Of a stretch of 64,000 bases of DNA, positions 34,597 to 44,070 are shown one piece after another. Position 1 is the stretch's first letter, and the number at the start of each line of letters is the position of its first letter. A program made the translations under genes and the position numbers. Source of the DNA: DATARH01 sp035550515 (GTDB lineage Bacteria; Pseudomonadota; Alphaproteobacteria; ATCC43930; CGMCC-115725); assembly GCA_035550515.1 (NCBI GenBank), contig DASZOZ010000047.1, positions 1 through 64,000 on the forward strand, given 5' to 3'. The notes beneath the pieces were generated by a model that saw only the letters and a program-made list of their open reading frames with translations, was not told where the DNA came from and did not search any database.

Positions 34597-35685
34597 TCAC
34601 CGGCGGTCCTCCGGCACGACGATATTGAGCAGCCGGGCCGCGTTGCGGCCGAGGATCGCCGCGCGTTCGCTGTCTTCGAGCGCGTCGGCGCCCTCGATAA
34701 ATCCGATCGGATCGACCTCGCCCATGTCGGCCGGGTAGTCGGTGCCCATCAGCACGTGGTCGGCGCCGTATTGCTCGACGAGGTAGTGCAGCTGGTGATG
34801 GGTGTAGACGATCGTGTCGAAATACAGCCGCTTGAGATAGGCCGTCGGCATGTGGCGCAGGCAGGTGCAGGTGTCCGGCCGGGCCGCGGCGGCATGGTCG
34901 ATGCGTCCCGCATAGGCCGGCAGGAAGCCGCCGCCATGCGACAGCACCAGCTTGAGGTTCGGGCAGTCCTGCAGCACCCCGCCAAAGATCAGGTGATGCA
35001 CCGCGACCGTGGTGTCGAGCGGGTTGCCGATGATGTTGGTGAAGTAATGGTCGCGGAACCGGCTCGCCTCGGGGAACCCGGTCGGGTGCATGAACAGCAC
35101 CAGCCCCAGCTCCTCCGCGCGCTGGAAGATCGGCCGGAAGCGCGGCTCGGAAAGGTCGGCGCCGGCCACATTGGTGGCGATCTCGATGCCGCGCAGCCCC
35201 AGCGATTTGTGCAGCCGGTCAAGCTCGGCGACCGCCAGCTCCGGCGCCTGGAACGGCACCGTGCCGAGCCCGACAAAGCGGTCGGGATGCTTGCCGCAGA
35301 TATCCGCGATGTTGTCGTTGATGACGCGCGCGGTCGCGATGCCGAGCTCGGCCGGGACGCTGTAGAAGGTCTGCGCCGGCGACGGGGTGATCGCCTGGAT
35401 GTCGATCCCCATCGAGTCCATGTCGGCGAGCCGCTTTTCGATCGAGGTGAACTGCTCGCGCGTGCGCCGCGCCTGCTCGCGGTTGGTCTCGCGCGTCAGC
35501 TCGTTGGCGAACTGGTGGCGCGGCTGCCAGTCCATGCTGAGCCCGGCGCTCGCCACCATCTCCTCGGCCTTTGGCGTCAGCAGATGGCAGTGTATGTCGA
35601 TCGTGAACCACTTGCCGCGCGCATGCGCCGGGCCGGGAAACCGCCCCGGGATCGGCAACCCTTCCGGCCGGCATTTGAACAGCAT
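34597..35685 (-). CDS. ACMSD-like amidohydrolase (probable decarboxylase)
   Basis: A 362-residue amidohydrolase_2 protein close in pattern to aminocarboxymuconate-semialdehyde and gamma-resorcylate decarboxylases. Zinc-binding marks are FTIDIHCHLLTP (H-x-H), LVLFMHPTGF, LVLSHGGGFLPAYAGRIDHA and VLMGTDYPADMG. It would decarboxylate or hydrolyse an aromatic or semialdehyde intermediate. It is first in the leftward catabolic operon. GGGAGGG lies 7 bp before the ATG at 35685. The exact substrate is inference. Confidence 0.82.
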   Translation of the reverse strand: MLFKCRPEGLPIPGRFPGPAHARGKWFTIDIHCHLLTPKAEEMVASAGLSMDWQPRHQFANELTRETNREQARRTREQFTSIEKRLADMDSMGIDIQAITPSPAQTFYSVPAELGIATARVINDNIADICGKHPDRFVGLGTVPFQAPELAVAELDRLHKSLGLRGIEIATNVAGADLSEPRFRPIFQRAEELGLVLFMHPTGFPEASRFRDHYFTNIIGNPLDTTVAVHHLIFGGVLQDCPNLKLVLSHGGGFLPAYAGRIDHAAAARPDTCTCLRHMPTAYLKRLYFDTIVYTHHQLHYLVEQYGADHVLMGTDYPADMGEVDPIGFIEGADALEDSERAAILGRNAARLLNIVVPEDRR

Positions 35686-35739
35686 CGGCAAACCCTCCCG
35701 CGATTTTGCGGGCATCCTAGCGGGTTGGCCGAGACGGGG

Positions 35740-36138
35740 CTATGGCGGCCTATGACACGAGACGGATCGGCCCGGAATAGCGCGCCACGTGCCGATCGGC
35801 GGCGACAGCGTGATCCCCTCGACGATGCTCTGCGCGATGAGCAGCCGGTCGAACGGATCCTTGTGCAGCGGTGGCAAATCAGCGACCGCGACGGCATGCT
35901 CACCGGTGACGGGCAGTTCGTCGTAGTAGCTGGTGAGGAGAGTACGGCGGATCAGCCCGACATCGATTTGAAAGTCGTCGCGTCTTCTGCCGCTTTTAAT
36001 GGCGATTTCCCAAAGGCTGGCCGCACTGAACGACAGCTCATTATCTGGGTCGCTGATAATGTCTCGTGCCTTGGAGGGCAGCCGGCCAGATACGCCGACC
36101 GCCCATATCAACAGATGGGTATCGATCAGGAATCTCAT
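35740..36138 (-). pseudogene. vapC: VapC-type PIN-domain toxin with a frameshifted C-terminus
   Basis: A 132-codon PIN-domain ribonuclease partner of the adjacent antitoxin. Acidic residues Asp6 (FLIDTHLLIW), Glu44 (SLWEIAIK) and Asp94/Asp97 (HKDPFDRLLIAQ) are present. After EGITL (residue 111) the reading frame gives a non-family tail. The alternative frame gives VAADRHVARYSGPIRLVS followed by a stop at 35750, which is exactly the expected PIN ending with the fourth acidic residue. A single missing base near 35805 explains this. The toxin is probably inactive unless the base is a sequencing error. Its start overlaps the antitoxin stop by 4 bp. Confidence 0.82.
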
Positions 36139-36380
36139 TTCTTGCTGTAAAACATCTCTTCTATCTCGCCTGCCATCATCGTGTCGAAGTCGTCCGGCAC
36201 TTTGATCAATCCATCAAGCATGCCTATCCGGCGGGGCTTTCCCTCGGTTGGCGCATCCAGTGGCACCACTTTGACAAGGGGCTTGCCGGCCTTGGCGATG
36301 ACAAAGGGTTCGCCGTTCGCGGCGCGCTGGACCAGTCGCGAAAGGTGGGTCTTGGCTTCGTGAATGTTTACGGTACGCAT
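36135..36380 (-). CDS. vapB: VapB/Phd-type antitoxin
   Basis: An 81-residue antitoxin. The N-terminal Phd/YefM-like DNA-binding part is MRTVNIHEAKTHLSRLVQRAANGEPFVIAKAGKPLVKVVPLD. The C-terminal toxin-binding tail contains LDGLIKVPDDFDTMMAGEIEEMFY. It neutralises the VapC encoded directly after it (ATGA overlap) and probably represses the pair. A short palindrome 26 bp upstream is a candidate operator. Confidence 0.9.
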   Translation of the reverse strand: MRTVNIHEAKTHLSRLVQRAANGEPFVIAKAGKPLVKVVPLDAPTEGKPRRIGMLDGLIKVPDDFDTMMAGEIEEMFYSKK

Positions 36381-36405
36381 CTGCTTTGCTTTCGACTTAG
36401 GCTAA

Positions 36406-36418
36406 CGAACTTAGTTCG
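36406..36418. promoter_or_regulatory. Candidate VapB operator palindrome
   Basis: CGAAC-TTA-GTTCG forms a 5-bp inverted repeat 26-38 bp before the vapB start. Toxin-antitoxin pairs are usually autoregulated through such palindromes, so this is a reasonable but unproven operator. Confidence 0.4.
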
Positions 36419-36510
36419 CTGTCCTGCTTGCCGCAAGACGGGGGCGCGAGTGTGGCGCGCACCGCGCGCGGCGGATTGCGTCGGCGGTCCGGCGAGGCCA
36501 CATAGGCGGG

Positions 36511-37242
36511 ATGAAATCCCTGACGAGGACGGTCAGAAATCTCGCCGTGGCGGCGCGGGTAAGCCCGCTCGCCGCATCGCTGACGCAGGCGTTCGACTGG
36601 GCCTACGGCAAGGCTGTCGAGGGCATGCCGGGCTTTGCCGGCGCGGAAGAGCTGGCGGCGGAATACGCCGCGAAGCACGGTTCGACGGAGCATGCCGTCA
36701 AGGCGGTCATCGCCGCCCATACCCGGATGGCGGGCGTGGCCGGTTTCGCCACCGGCTGCGGCGGCTTTGTCGCACTGCCGGTGGCCTTGCCCGCCAACCT
36801 CGCCGGCGCGCTTTATCTGCAGACCCGGCTGGTGGCGGCGATTGCGCATCTCCACGGCCACGACATTCGCAGCGCGCGGGTGCGGATGCTGGTCCTCGCT
36901 TGCCTGTCGGGCTCCAAGGCCGCCGACACGCTGCGCGACGCCGGGATCCGCTTTGGCGCCCGGCTCGGCCGCGACGCCGTCGGCTGGGCGGCGCCGGTGC
37001 TGTTCAACAAGTCCCGTCACGCCGGCCACCTGGCCGTGCTGGGCGTGGCCGGGGCGCGCGGCGTTGCCGGGCTCGGCCGGTTCGTACCGCTGCTGGGCGG
37101 CGTCGCGGCCGGCGGCTTCGATGCGGCCCTCACCCACATGATCGGCCGCACCGCCCACCGCGTCTTTGCCGCGCGCCCCGAGGCGGGCGGTCCAGCCATG
37201 GCGGCAGACGGGCTCGGCGCGCTCGAACCGCCAGCGGGGTGA
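36511..37242 (+). CDS. EcsC-family protein
   Basis: A 243-residue EcsC-like protein. Conserved features are a hydrophobic central segment GFATGCGGFVALPVALPANLAGALYLQTRLVAAIAHLHGHDI (residues about 78-120), then the repeated Gly/Ala helices GLGRFVPLLGGVAAGGFDAALTHMIGRTAHRVF near the end. The family is named from Bacillus EcsC but its biochemical role is unknown. It stands alone, divergent from vapB and convergent with livF. Confidence 0.8.
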   Translation: MKSLTRTVRNLAVAARVSPLAASLTQAFDWAYGKAVEGMPGFAGAEELAAEYAAKHGSTEHAVKAVIAAHTRMAGVAGFATGCGGFVALPVALPANLAGALYLQTRLVAAIAHLHGHDIRSARVRMLVLACLSGSKAADTLRDAGIRFGARLGRDAVGWAAPVLFNKSRHAGHLAVLGVAGARGVAGLGRFVPLLGGVAAGGFDAALTHMIGRTAHRVFAARPEAGGPAMAADGLGALEPPAG

Positions 37243-37266
37243 GCCGGGCGCGGCGGCGCGGCCCGT

Positions 37267-37972
<706 letters not shown>

Positions 37973-37983
<11 letters not shown>

Positions 37984-38710
37984 GATAGATCTCCTTGGTG
38001 CGCGGGTGCGCGACGACCTCGGCGCGCGTGCCCTCGACCTCGACCCGGCCGAAATGCAGCACGGTGATCCGCTCGGCAAAATCGAGGGCGATGTCCATGT
38101 CGTGCTCGATCATCACGATCGCGACCGAGGCCGGGATGGTGGTCAGCAATTGTTGAATGTCGCGGCGCTCCTCGCTCGACAGCCCGGCAAACGGCTCATC
38201 GAGCAGCAGCACCTTCGGGCTTTGCGCCAGCGCCATCGCGATCTCGACGCGCCGCCGCTCGCCATAGGCCATCTCGCCAAGCGGACGTTCGGCGAGATGG
38301 TCGAGTCCGACCCGCGCCAGGGTCTGCCGCGCCGCCTCGATCAGCGCGGTCTGGCGGTCGAGCCGGAGCAGCGGGTTCCAGCGCAGGCGGGACAGGCCGA
38401 GCAGTGACAGCGTGACGTTGCGCAGCAGCGTATCGTGCGGGAAAAGCGTGATGATCTGATAGGTGCGCGCCAAGCCGAGATGCGCCCGCCGCCGCGACGG
38501 AACCCGCGTGATGTCGTCCCCGAACAGCCGTACCGAGCCGGCGTCGGGGCGCAACTCGCCGGCGATCAGGTTGAACAGCGTCGTCTTGCCCGCCCCGTTC
38601 GGTCCGATGATCAGCCGGCGTTCACCCGGTTCGACCGTCAGGCTCACCTCGGCCGTCACCCGAAGCCCGCCAAACGCCTTGTTGAGGCCGCGCAGTTCGA
38701 GCGCGCTCAC
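37973..38710 (-). CDS. livG: Branched-chain amino-acid-type ABC transporter ATPase LivG
   Basis: A 245-residue ABC ATPase. It has IIGPNGAGKTTLFN (Walker A), LGLARTYQIITLFPHDTLLRN (Q-loop), GERRRVEIAMALAQSPKVLLLDEPFAGLS (signature and Walker B) and MIEHDMDIALDFAERITVLHFG. The GTG start at 38710 has GGAGG 7 bp upstream and overlaps the livM stop (GTGA). A conventional LSGG signature is replaced by MAYGERRR, which is common in LivG-like proteins. Confidence 0.9.
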
Positions 38711-39687
38711 GGGCCCGCCTCCGGACGCGGCGCGGCGGCGGGAGCGCCGCGCGGCCGCAGTCGCGCGAGGCACCAGCGCGCAAGCCGGGCGGAACCCGGC
38801 ACCAGGCCCTCCGGCATAAAGATGACGATCGCCACGAAGATCGCGCCGAGGACGAAGTTCCATCGCTCGATATAAGCGCTGGCGACATTCTTCATGATCA
38901 CGACAAGAGCGGCGCCCGCGACCGGCCCGAGCAGCGTGCCGGTGCCGCCGGCGATCACCATCAGCAGCGCCTCCGCCGAGGCGCTCAGCGCCACCGCCTG
39001 CGGACTGATGAACTGGTTGTAGTAGAGGAAGAGCAAGCCGGCCACGCCGCTCCACAAACCGGAAAACAGAAACGCCAGAAAGCGGATCAGCCAGATATTG
39101 TAGCCGAGCGCCGTCATCCGCCGCGGCTGGTCGCGCGCGCCCCGCAGGCTGGCGCCGAACGGCGAGGCCGCCAAGACCTCGATGCACGCCAGTGCGATCA
39201 GAAACACGATCAGCGTCGCCCAATAAAACCCGGCGGCGCTGGTCAGCGACAGGCCGAACGGCGCCGGGCGCGTGCCGACCGAAATCCCGTTGTCGCCGTT
39301 GGTGATGCTGATCCAGCGATACGCCACGCCCCAGACGATCTGTCCCAGCGCCACGGTGATCATGACAAAACCGAGACCGGTGCCGCGCAGCGCCAGCACG
39401 GCGAACGCGGCTGCGGTGGCCAGCGTGACCGCGAGCGCGACGATGATCGCGACCAGGTGGTTGGCGCCGCTGGTAATCATGAACGCGCCGGCATAGGCGG
39501 CGATGCCGAACAGCCCGGCATGGCCGAGCGACACCAGCCCGGCATAGCCGACCAGCACGTTGAGCCCGAGCGCGAAGATCGCGTAGAGCAGGATCTGGGC
39601 CGCGATATTGACGTAGTATTCGTTGCCGACCCACAGCGGCAGGGCCGCCAGGGCGGCCAGCGTCAGCACCAGCGCCGCCCGCTTCAT
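38707..39687 (-). CDS. livM: Branched-chain amino-acid-type ABC transporter permease LivM
   Basis: A 326-residue permease with about nine hydrophobic segments. Typical LivM motifs are ALGLNVLVGYAGLVSLGHAGLFGIAAYAGAF, GLGFVMITVALGQIVWGVAYRW, the cytoplasmic loop with GxxLRxARD (FGASLRGARDQPRRMTALG), and VIAGGTGTLLGPVAGAALVV. The C-terminal tail is Arg/Ala/Pro-rich. It overlaps livH and livG by 4 bp each. Confidence 0.92.
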   Translation of the reverse strand: MKRAALVLTLAALAALPLWVGNEYYVNIAAQILLYAIFALGLNVLVGYAGLVSLGHAGLFGIAAYAGAFMITSGANHLVAIIVALAVTLATAAAFAVLALRGTGLGFVMITVALGQIVWGVAYRWISITNGDNGISVGTRPAPFGLSLTSAAGFYWATLIVFLIALACIEVLAASPFGASLRGARDQPRRMTALGYNIWLIRFLAFLFSGLWSGVAGLLFLYYNQFISPQAVALSASAEALLMVIAGGTGTLLGPVAGAALVVIMKNVASAYIERWNFVLGAIFVAIVIFMPEGLVPGSARLARWCLARLRPRGAPAAAPRPEAGP

Positions 39688-40544
39688 GGCGCGGCTCGCC
39701 CGAACAGGCCCTGCGGGCGCAGCACCAGCACGACCAGCATCGGCAGGAACAGCACGACATAGGCCAGCTCCGGGAACATGGCCTGGCCGAAATTATAGAG
39801 AAAGCCGACGACGAAGCTGCCGACAAAGGACCCGATCAGGCTTCCCGAGCCGCCGAGGATGACGACCACGAGGGCGAGCGGCAGCATGTCCTGGTCGAGC
39901 CCGGGATAGACCGACAGGATCGGCCCGCCGATGACGCCGGCAAAGCCGGCGAGGCCTGCGCCGAGCGAGAACACGATCGTGAACAGGAGCGAGACCCGGA
40001 TGCCGACGACACGCGCGATGTCCGGGTCGTCCACCCCGGCACGGATCATCGCCCCGAGCCGGGTGCGGTCGAGCAGCGCCCACAACCCGGCGGCGCACAG
40101 CACGGCGACGACGATGACCCCGATCCGGTAGAGCGGAAAGCCGAACCCGGCGATGCGGGTGGCGCCGCGCAGCGCGGGCGGCGCGGAAATCGACAGCGGG
40201 TCGCCGCCCCAGCCCAGCAGGCACGCATCGGCGATCATGAACGACAGCCCCAGCGTCACCAGCACCTGCGCCAGTTCGGCGCCGGGCAGGCGGCGCAGCA
40301 GCAGACGCTCGACCAGCCCGCCAAACGCCGCGACGCCGAGCGCGGCAAGGATTGCCGCGGGCCAGAAGCTCAAACCCCAGGAAATCAGGGTGACGCCGAA
40401 ATACGCCCCCATCATGAACAGCGAGCCGTGCGTCAGGTTGGGAATGCGCATCAGCCCGAAGATCAGCGCGAACCCGGCCGACAGCAGGAACAAGAGACCG
40501 CCAAAGGCGATGCTGTTGCCCGCGAGGAGCACCCAGAGGTTCAT
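39684..40544 (-). CDS. livH: Branched-chain amino-acid-type ABC transporter permease LivH
   Basis: A 286-residue permease with about eight hydrophobic segments. LivH marks are GGLLFLLSAGFALIFGLMRIPNLTHGSLFMMGAYFG, LGAMIRAGVDDPDIARVVGI (EAA-like loop) and VVVILGGSGSLIGSFVGSFVVG. The ATG at 40544 is where the family begins. Binding proteins are encoded just upstream on the same strand. Confidence 0.92.
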   Translation of the reverse strand: MNLWVLLAGNSIAFGGLLFLLSAGFALIFGLMRIPNLTHGSLFMMGAYFGVTLISWGLSFWPAAILAALGVAAFGGLVERLLLRRLPGAELAQVLVTLGLSFMIADACLLGWGGDPLSISAPPALRGATRIAGFGFPLYRIGVIVVAVLCAAGLWALLDRTRLGAMIRAGVDDPDIARVVGIRVSLLFTIVFSLGAGLAGFAGVIGGPILSVYPGLDQDMLPLALVVVILGGSGSLIGSFVGSFVVGFLYNFGQAMFPELAYVVLFLPMLVVLVLRPQGLFGRAAP

Positions 40545-40629
40545 CGCCGGCGGCCGGGCCCCCGGCGAAATGCCGGACAAAACGCCAGGCAAAACGCGAA
40601 GCAAAACGAGTGCGGCATGCTGCCGGGGC

Positions 40630-41868
40630 CTAGCCCTTCAGCGGCGGGTAGTCGCGGCTGTAGACCGGCTGTTCGAGAAACCACTTTTCGTCGTAGGTCC
40701 AGAACTGGCTGACGTCGTGGTAGGTCTTGATCGTCGTGTTGACGAGCTTGCCGTCTTTTTTCTCGCAGCGGCGGATGAAGATGTCGCCGACGACGTTGCC
40801 GAAATGGTCGAAATGAAACGGACCGCGCGGCGAGTCGGCGAGCGAGATGGCGCGCATCGCCTGGATCAGCGCCTCCTTGTCGTCGGTCTTGCCGCCGGTT
40901 TTCGCCAGCGCCGCTTCGGCGACCATGCCGTTGCAGTAAAGCCCCGCGGCATAGGAGCCGGGGATCCCGCCGTAATCGCGAATGCTGTCGGCAACGTAAC
41001 GGCGGTTGCTCGGCGTATCGAGGTCGACGGTGTAGGCCGCGCTCGAAATGACGCCGACGGCTTCGTCGCCGAAGCTTTTCAGCAGGCCGTCATCCATCGC
41101 CACGCCGCCCCCGAGCACCGGCAGGGTCAGCCCCTGGTCCTTGTATTGCTTCATGAATTTGACCGGGTTGGAGCCGCCGAGCCCCGACACGACCGCATCG
41201 ACGCCGCTCATCTGGGCGAGAAACGGCGTGTAGTCGGGTGTCACCAGCGGCGGCCAGAGCTTTGCCTTCACCCGGCCGCCATTGTCCTCGAAGACGCGCT
41301 GGAAACCGCCGATCTCCTCGTAGCCGAAGGCGAAATCATTGGCGACGGTGATGACCGTCGAATATTTCAGCTCCTTGCGGGCATAGTCGGCGAGCGGGTG
41401 CATCGCCTGCGCCGAGCTGGCCGAGCAGCGAATGAAATACGGGTTCGGCTTGCGCTGGGTCATGTCCTCCGCGGCGGCGAGGCTGAGGATCGGGCATTTC
41501 TGCTGCGCCGCGTAATCGCTGATCGCCAGCAGCTCGAAGGCCGCGAGCGGCCCGAAGATCATGTCGACATGGTCGCGCTCGATCAGCTCCTGCGCCTTGG
41601 TCTTGGTGCCGGCCGGGTTGCCGCCGGTATCCGCGATGATCAGCTCGGCGGGGCGGCCGGCCAGCTTGTTCCCGGCATGCTTGAAGAACAGGGCCGTCCC
41701 CTGCTCCATCTGTATGCCGCCTTGCGCCAGCGGACCGGTCTTTACCGTCAACAGCCCGATCTTGATCGGCGGGGCATCGGCGATGGCCGGCGCGGGCAAG
41801 GCTGCAACGGCCGCCGAAGCCGCCGTGCCCTTGAGCAACGCACGACGGGTCAGCCGTTTCGTCGTCAT
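40630..41868 (-). CDS. Branched-chain amino-acid-type ABC transporter substrate-binding protein (second copy)
   Basis: A 412-residue periplasmic-binding protein of the LivK/type I fold. A twin-arginine-like signal (KRLTRRALLKGTAASAAVAALPAPAIA) leads the protein. IKIGLLTVKTGPLAQGGIQMEQGTALFF, ADTGGNPAGTKTKAQELIERD, and DFAFGYEEIGGFQRVFEDNGG mark the ligand domain. It is very similar along its length to the protein encoded next upstream at 41885. The ligand is unknown; nearby catabolic genes make aromatic or acyl compounds plausible. Confidence 0.87.
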   Translation of the reverse strand: MTTKRLTRRALLKGTAASAAVAALPAPAIADAPPIKIGLLTVKTGPLAQGGIQMEQGTALFFKHAGNKLAGRPAELIIADTGGNPAGTKTKAQELIERDHVDMIFGPLAAFELLAISDYAAQQKCPILSLAAAEDMTQRKPNPYFIRCSASSAQAMHPLADYARKELKYSTVITVANDFAFGYEEIGGFQRVFEDNGGRVKAKLWPPLVTPDYTPFLAQMSGVDAVVSGLGGSNPVKFMKQYKDQGLTLPVLGGGVAMDDGLLKSFGDEAVGVISSAAYTVDLDTPSNRRYVADSIRDYGGIPGSYAAGLYCNGMVAEAALAKTGGKTDDKEALIQAMRAISLADSPRGPFHFDHFGNVVGDIFIRRCEKKDGKLVNTTIKTYHDVSQFWTYDEKWFLEQPVYSRDYPPLKG

Positions 41869-41884
41869 CGCCTTCCCCCCTTTT

Positions 41885-43120
41885 TCAGGTTTTCAGCGGC
41901 GGGTAGTCGCGCGAATACACCGGCTGCTGGAGAAACCATTTTTCGTCATAGGTCCAGAACTGGCTGACATTGTCGTAGGTCTTGATGGTGGTGTTGACGA
42001 GCTTGCCGTCCTTTCGCTCGCAGCGCCGGATGTAGAAGCTGCCGACGACGTTGCCGAGATCGTCGAAATGGAACGGCCCGCGCGGCGTATCGGTCAGGTT
42101 GACGCCGCGCATCGCCTTGATGAACGCTTCCTTGTCGTCGGTTTTGCCGCCGGTCTTTTCGAGCGCCGCCTCGGCCACCATGCCGTTGAGGTACAGGCCG
42201 GCAGCGTAGATGCCCGGTATGTTGCCGTTATCCTTCAGCATGTCGGCGACAAAGCGCTTGTTGCTGGGCGTGTCGAGGTCCGCGGTGTAGGCCGAGCAGG
42301 AAATCGCGCCGACCGCCTCGTCGCCAAAGCTTTTGAGCAGCGCGTCGTCAAACGCCACGCCGCCGCCGAGCACGGGCAGGGTCAGCCCCTGGTCCTTGTA
42401 TTGCTTCATGAACTTGAGTGGGTTCGAGCCGGCAAAGCCGGAGACGATCGCATCGATGCCGCTGAGCTGCGCCAGGTAGGGCGTGTAATCGGGCGTCACG
42501 ATCGGCGGCCACAGCTTGGTCTTGACGTGCCCGCCGGCGTCCTCGAAGACCCGCTGGAACCCGCCCATCTGCTCGTAGCCGAACGCGAAGTCCTCGGTGA
42601 TGGTGATCACCGATTTGTACTTCAGCTCCTTGGCCGCATAGTCGGCCAGCGGGTGCATCGGCTGCGCCGACGTCGCCGACGCCCGCACGAAATACGGGTT
42701 CGGCTTGCGCTGCGTCATGTCCTCGGCCGCGGCGAGGCTGAGGATCGGGGTCTTGTGCTGCGCCACGTAGTCGCTGATCGCCAGGAGCTCGAAGGCGGCG
42801 AGCGGCCCGACGATGAGATCGACATGGTCGCGCTCGATCAGCTCCTGCGCCTTGGTCTTGGTGCCGGCCGGGTTGCCGCCCGTGTCGGCGATGACCAGTT
42901 CGGCTGCGCGACCGGCCAATTTGTTGCTGCGATGCTTCAGGAACAGGGAAATGCCCTGTTCCATCTGGATGCCGCCCTGCGCCAGCGGCCCGGTCTTGAC
43001 CGTCAGCAACCCGATCTTGAGCGGCGCGCCTTGTGCGATCGCCGGCCGCGGCAACTGCACGGCCAAGGCCGCGCCGGCGGCGCCGGCCAGCAGTTCCCGT
43101 CGCGTCAGCCGTGCCCCCAT
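41885..43120 (-). CDS. Branched-chain amino-acid-type ABC transporter substrate-binding protein (first copy)
   Basis: A 411-residue paralogue of the protein at 40630. Its Tat-like signal is LTRRELLAGAAGAALAVQLPRPAIA. The two share long identical blocks, for example IKIGLLTVKTGPLAQGGI-equivalent, LIERDHVD, AAEDMTQRKPNPYF and FWTYDEKWFL, ending YSRDYPPLK. It is first in the transport operon. Separate ligand specificities feeding one transporter are likely. Confidence 0.87.
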   Translation of the reverse strand: MGARLTRRELLAGAAGAALAVQLPRPAIAQGAPLKIGLLTVKTGPLAQGGIQMEQGISLFLKHRSNKLAGRAAELVIADTGGNPAGTKTKAQELIERDHVDLIVGPLAAFELLAISDYVAQHKTPILSLAAAEDMTQRKPNPYFVRASATSAQPMHPLADYAAKELKYKSVITITEDFAFGYEQMGGFQRVFEDAGGHVKTKLWPPIVTPDYTPYLAQLSGIDAIVSGFAGSNPLKFMKQYKDQGLTLPVLGGGVAFDDALLKSFGDEAVGAISCSAYTADLDTPSNKRFVADMLKDNGNIPGIYAAGLYLNGMVAEAALEKTGGKTDDKEAFIKAMRGVNLTDTPRGPFHFDDLGNVVGSFYIRRCERKDGKLVNTTIKTYDNVSQFWTYDEKWFLQQPVYSRDYPPLKT

Positions 43121-43224
43121 GTGCTTCTCCCCGAATCCCCGGCCGGCAATCTACCGCCGCGGGCCGGGCGAACAAGGGCAAAGTCGGGATCGCGCAGGGC
43201 GATATTGTCGCGATTGCGTGAGCG

Positions 43225-43992
43225 CTACGACAGCGGCAATTGGCGCCGGAACATCGCGAAGATCAGCTCCCAGTCCCGGTTTGCCGCCCGCTTGTCGTGG
43301 ATGTCGCGGTTGGGCAGCGCATAGCCATGCTCGGCGCCGGGATGGATCTCGTGGTGATACTTGACGGCCCGGCCCGCCAACAGACCGCCGAGCTCCCGGA
43401 TCATGTCCGGGGGCGCGTGCGGGTCATGCTCGGCAAAGCCGCAATAAAGCTCGCCGCGGAAGCGGTCGACGAGGCGATGCGGCGAGTCTTCGCGCTCGGA
43501 CACCAGCGCCGTGCCGTGCAGGCTGGCATTGGCGATGAACCGCTCGGGATAGGCTCCGGCGACGCAGAGGACGTGGCGCCCGCCCATGCAATAGCCGAAG
43601 GAACCCATCCCGCCCGGCCGCACCGGCTCACCCCGATCGATGAATTCGAGCAGCGCGCCGGTATCCTCGACGACCATCGCGTTCGACAGCTTTTCCAGCG
43701 GGATCCGGGCCAGGCGCTGGCGCTCCGGGTCGAGCAGGTGCATCGAGATCATCTGGTTCTTGTCGTTGCGCCACTCGTTGCGCACCCGGCCCTGGCGATA
43801 ATAGAGGTCGGGCACCATGCAGTAATAGCCGACCGTGGCGACCCGGCGGGCGATGTCGAACAGCTCTTCGCGCACGCCCCAAAAGTCCATGTACATGACG
43901 ATTGCCGGGAACGGCCCGTCCTGCTCCGGATGCGAGATGAACGTCTCCATCCGGCCGGCCGGCGTCGGAACCGGCACTACCCGCTCATGCAT
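43225..43992 (-). CDS. Dienelactone hydrolase-family protein
   Basis: A 255-residue alpha/beta hydrolase. The nucleophile is Cys135 in GSFGYCMGGRHVLCVAG, as in dienelactone hydrolase, rather than serine. Likely triad partners are Asp in GFAEHDPHAPPDM and His in IHPGAEHGYALPNR. It may open dienelactones from halo- or hydroxy-aromatic breakdown, but many such homologues act on other esters. The ATG at 43992 has GAGGAG 9 bp upstream. Confidence 0.83.
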   Translation of the reverse strand: MHERVVPVPTPAGRMETFISHPEQDGPFPAIVMYMDFWGVREELFDIARRVATVGYYCMVPDLYYRQGRVRNEWRNDKNQMISMHLLDPERQRLARIPLEKLSNAMVVEDTGALLEFIDRGEPVRPGGMGSFGYCMGGRHVLCVAGAYPERFIANASLHGTALVSEREDSPHRLVDRFRGELYCGFAEHDPHAPPDMIRELGGLLAGRAVKYHHEIHPGAEHGYALPNRDIHDKRAANRDWELIFAMFRRQLPLS

Positions 43993-44070
43993 CGACAGGA
44001 ACTCCTCGCGACTCGGGCCGCTAACGTCGCATGCCGAGCGTGCCCGGACCAACATCGTCGTGCGACGCAG

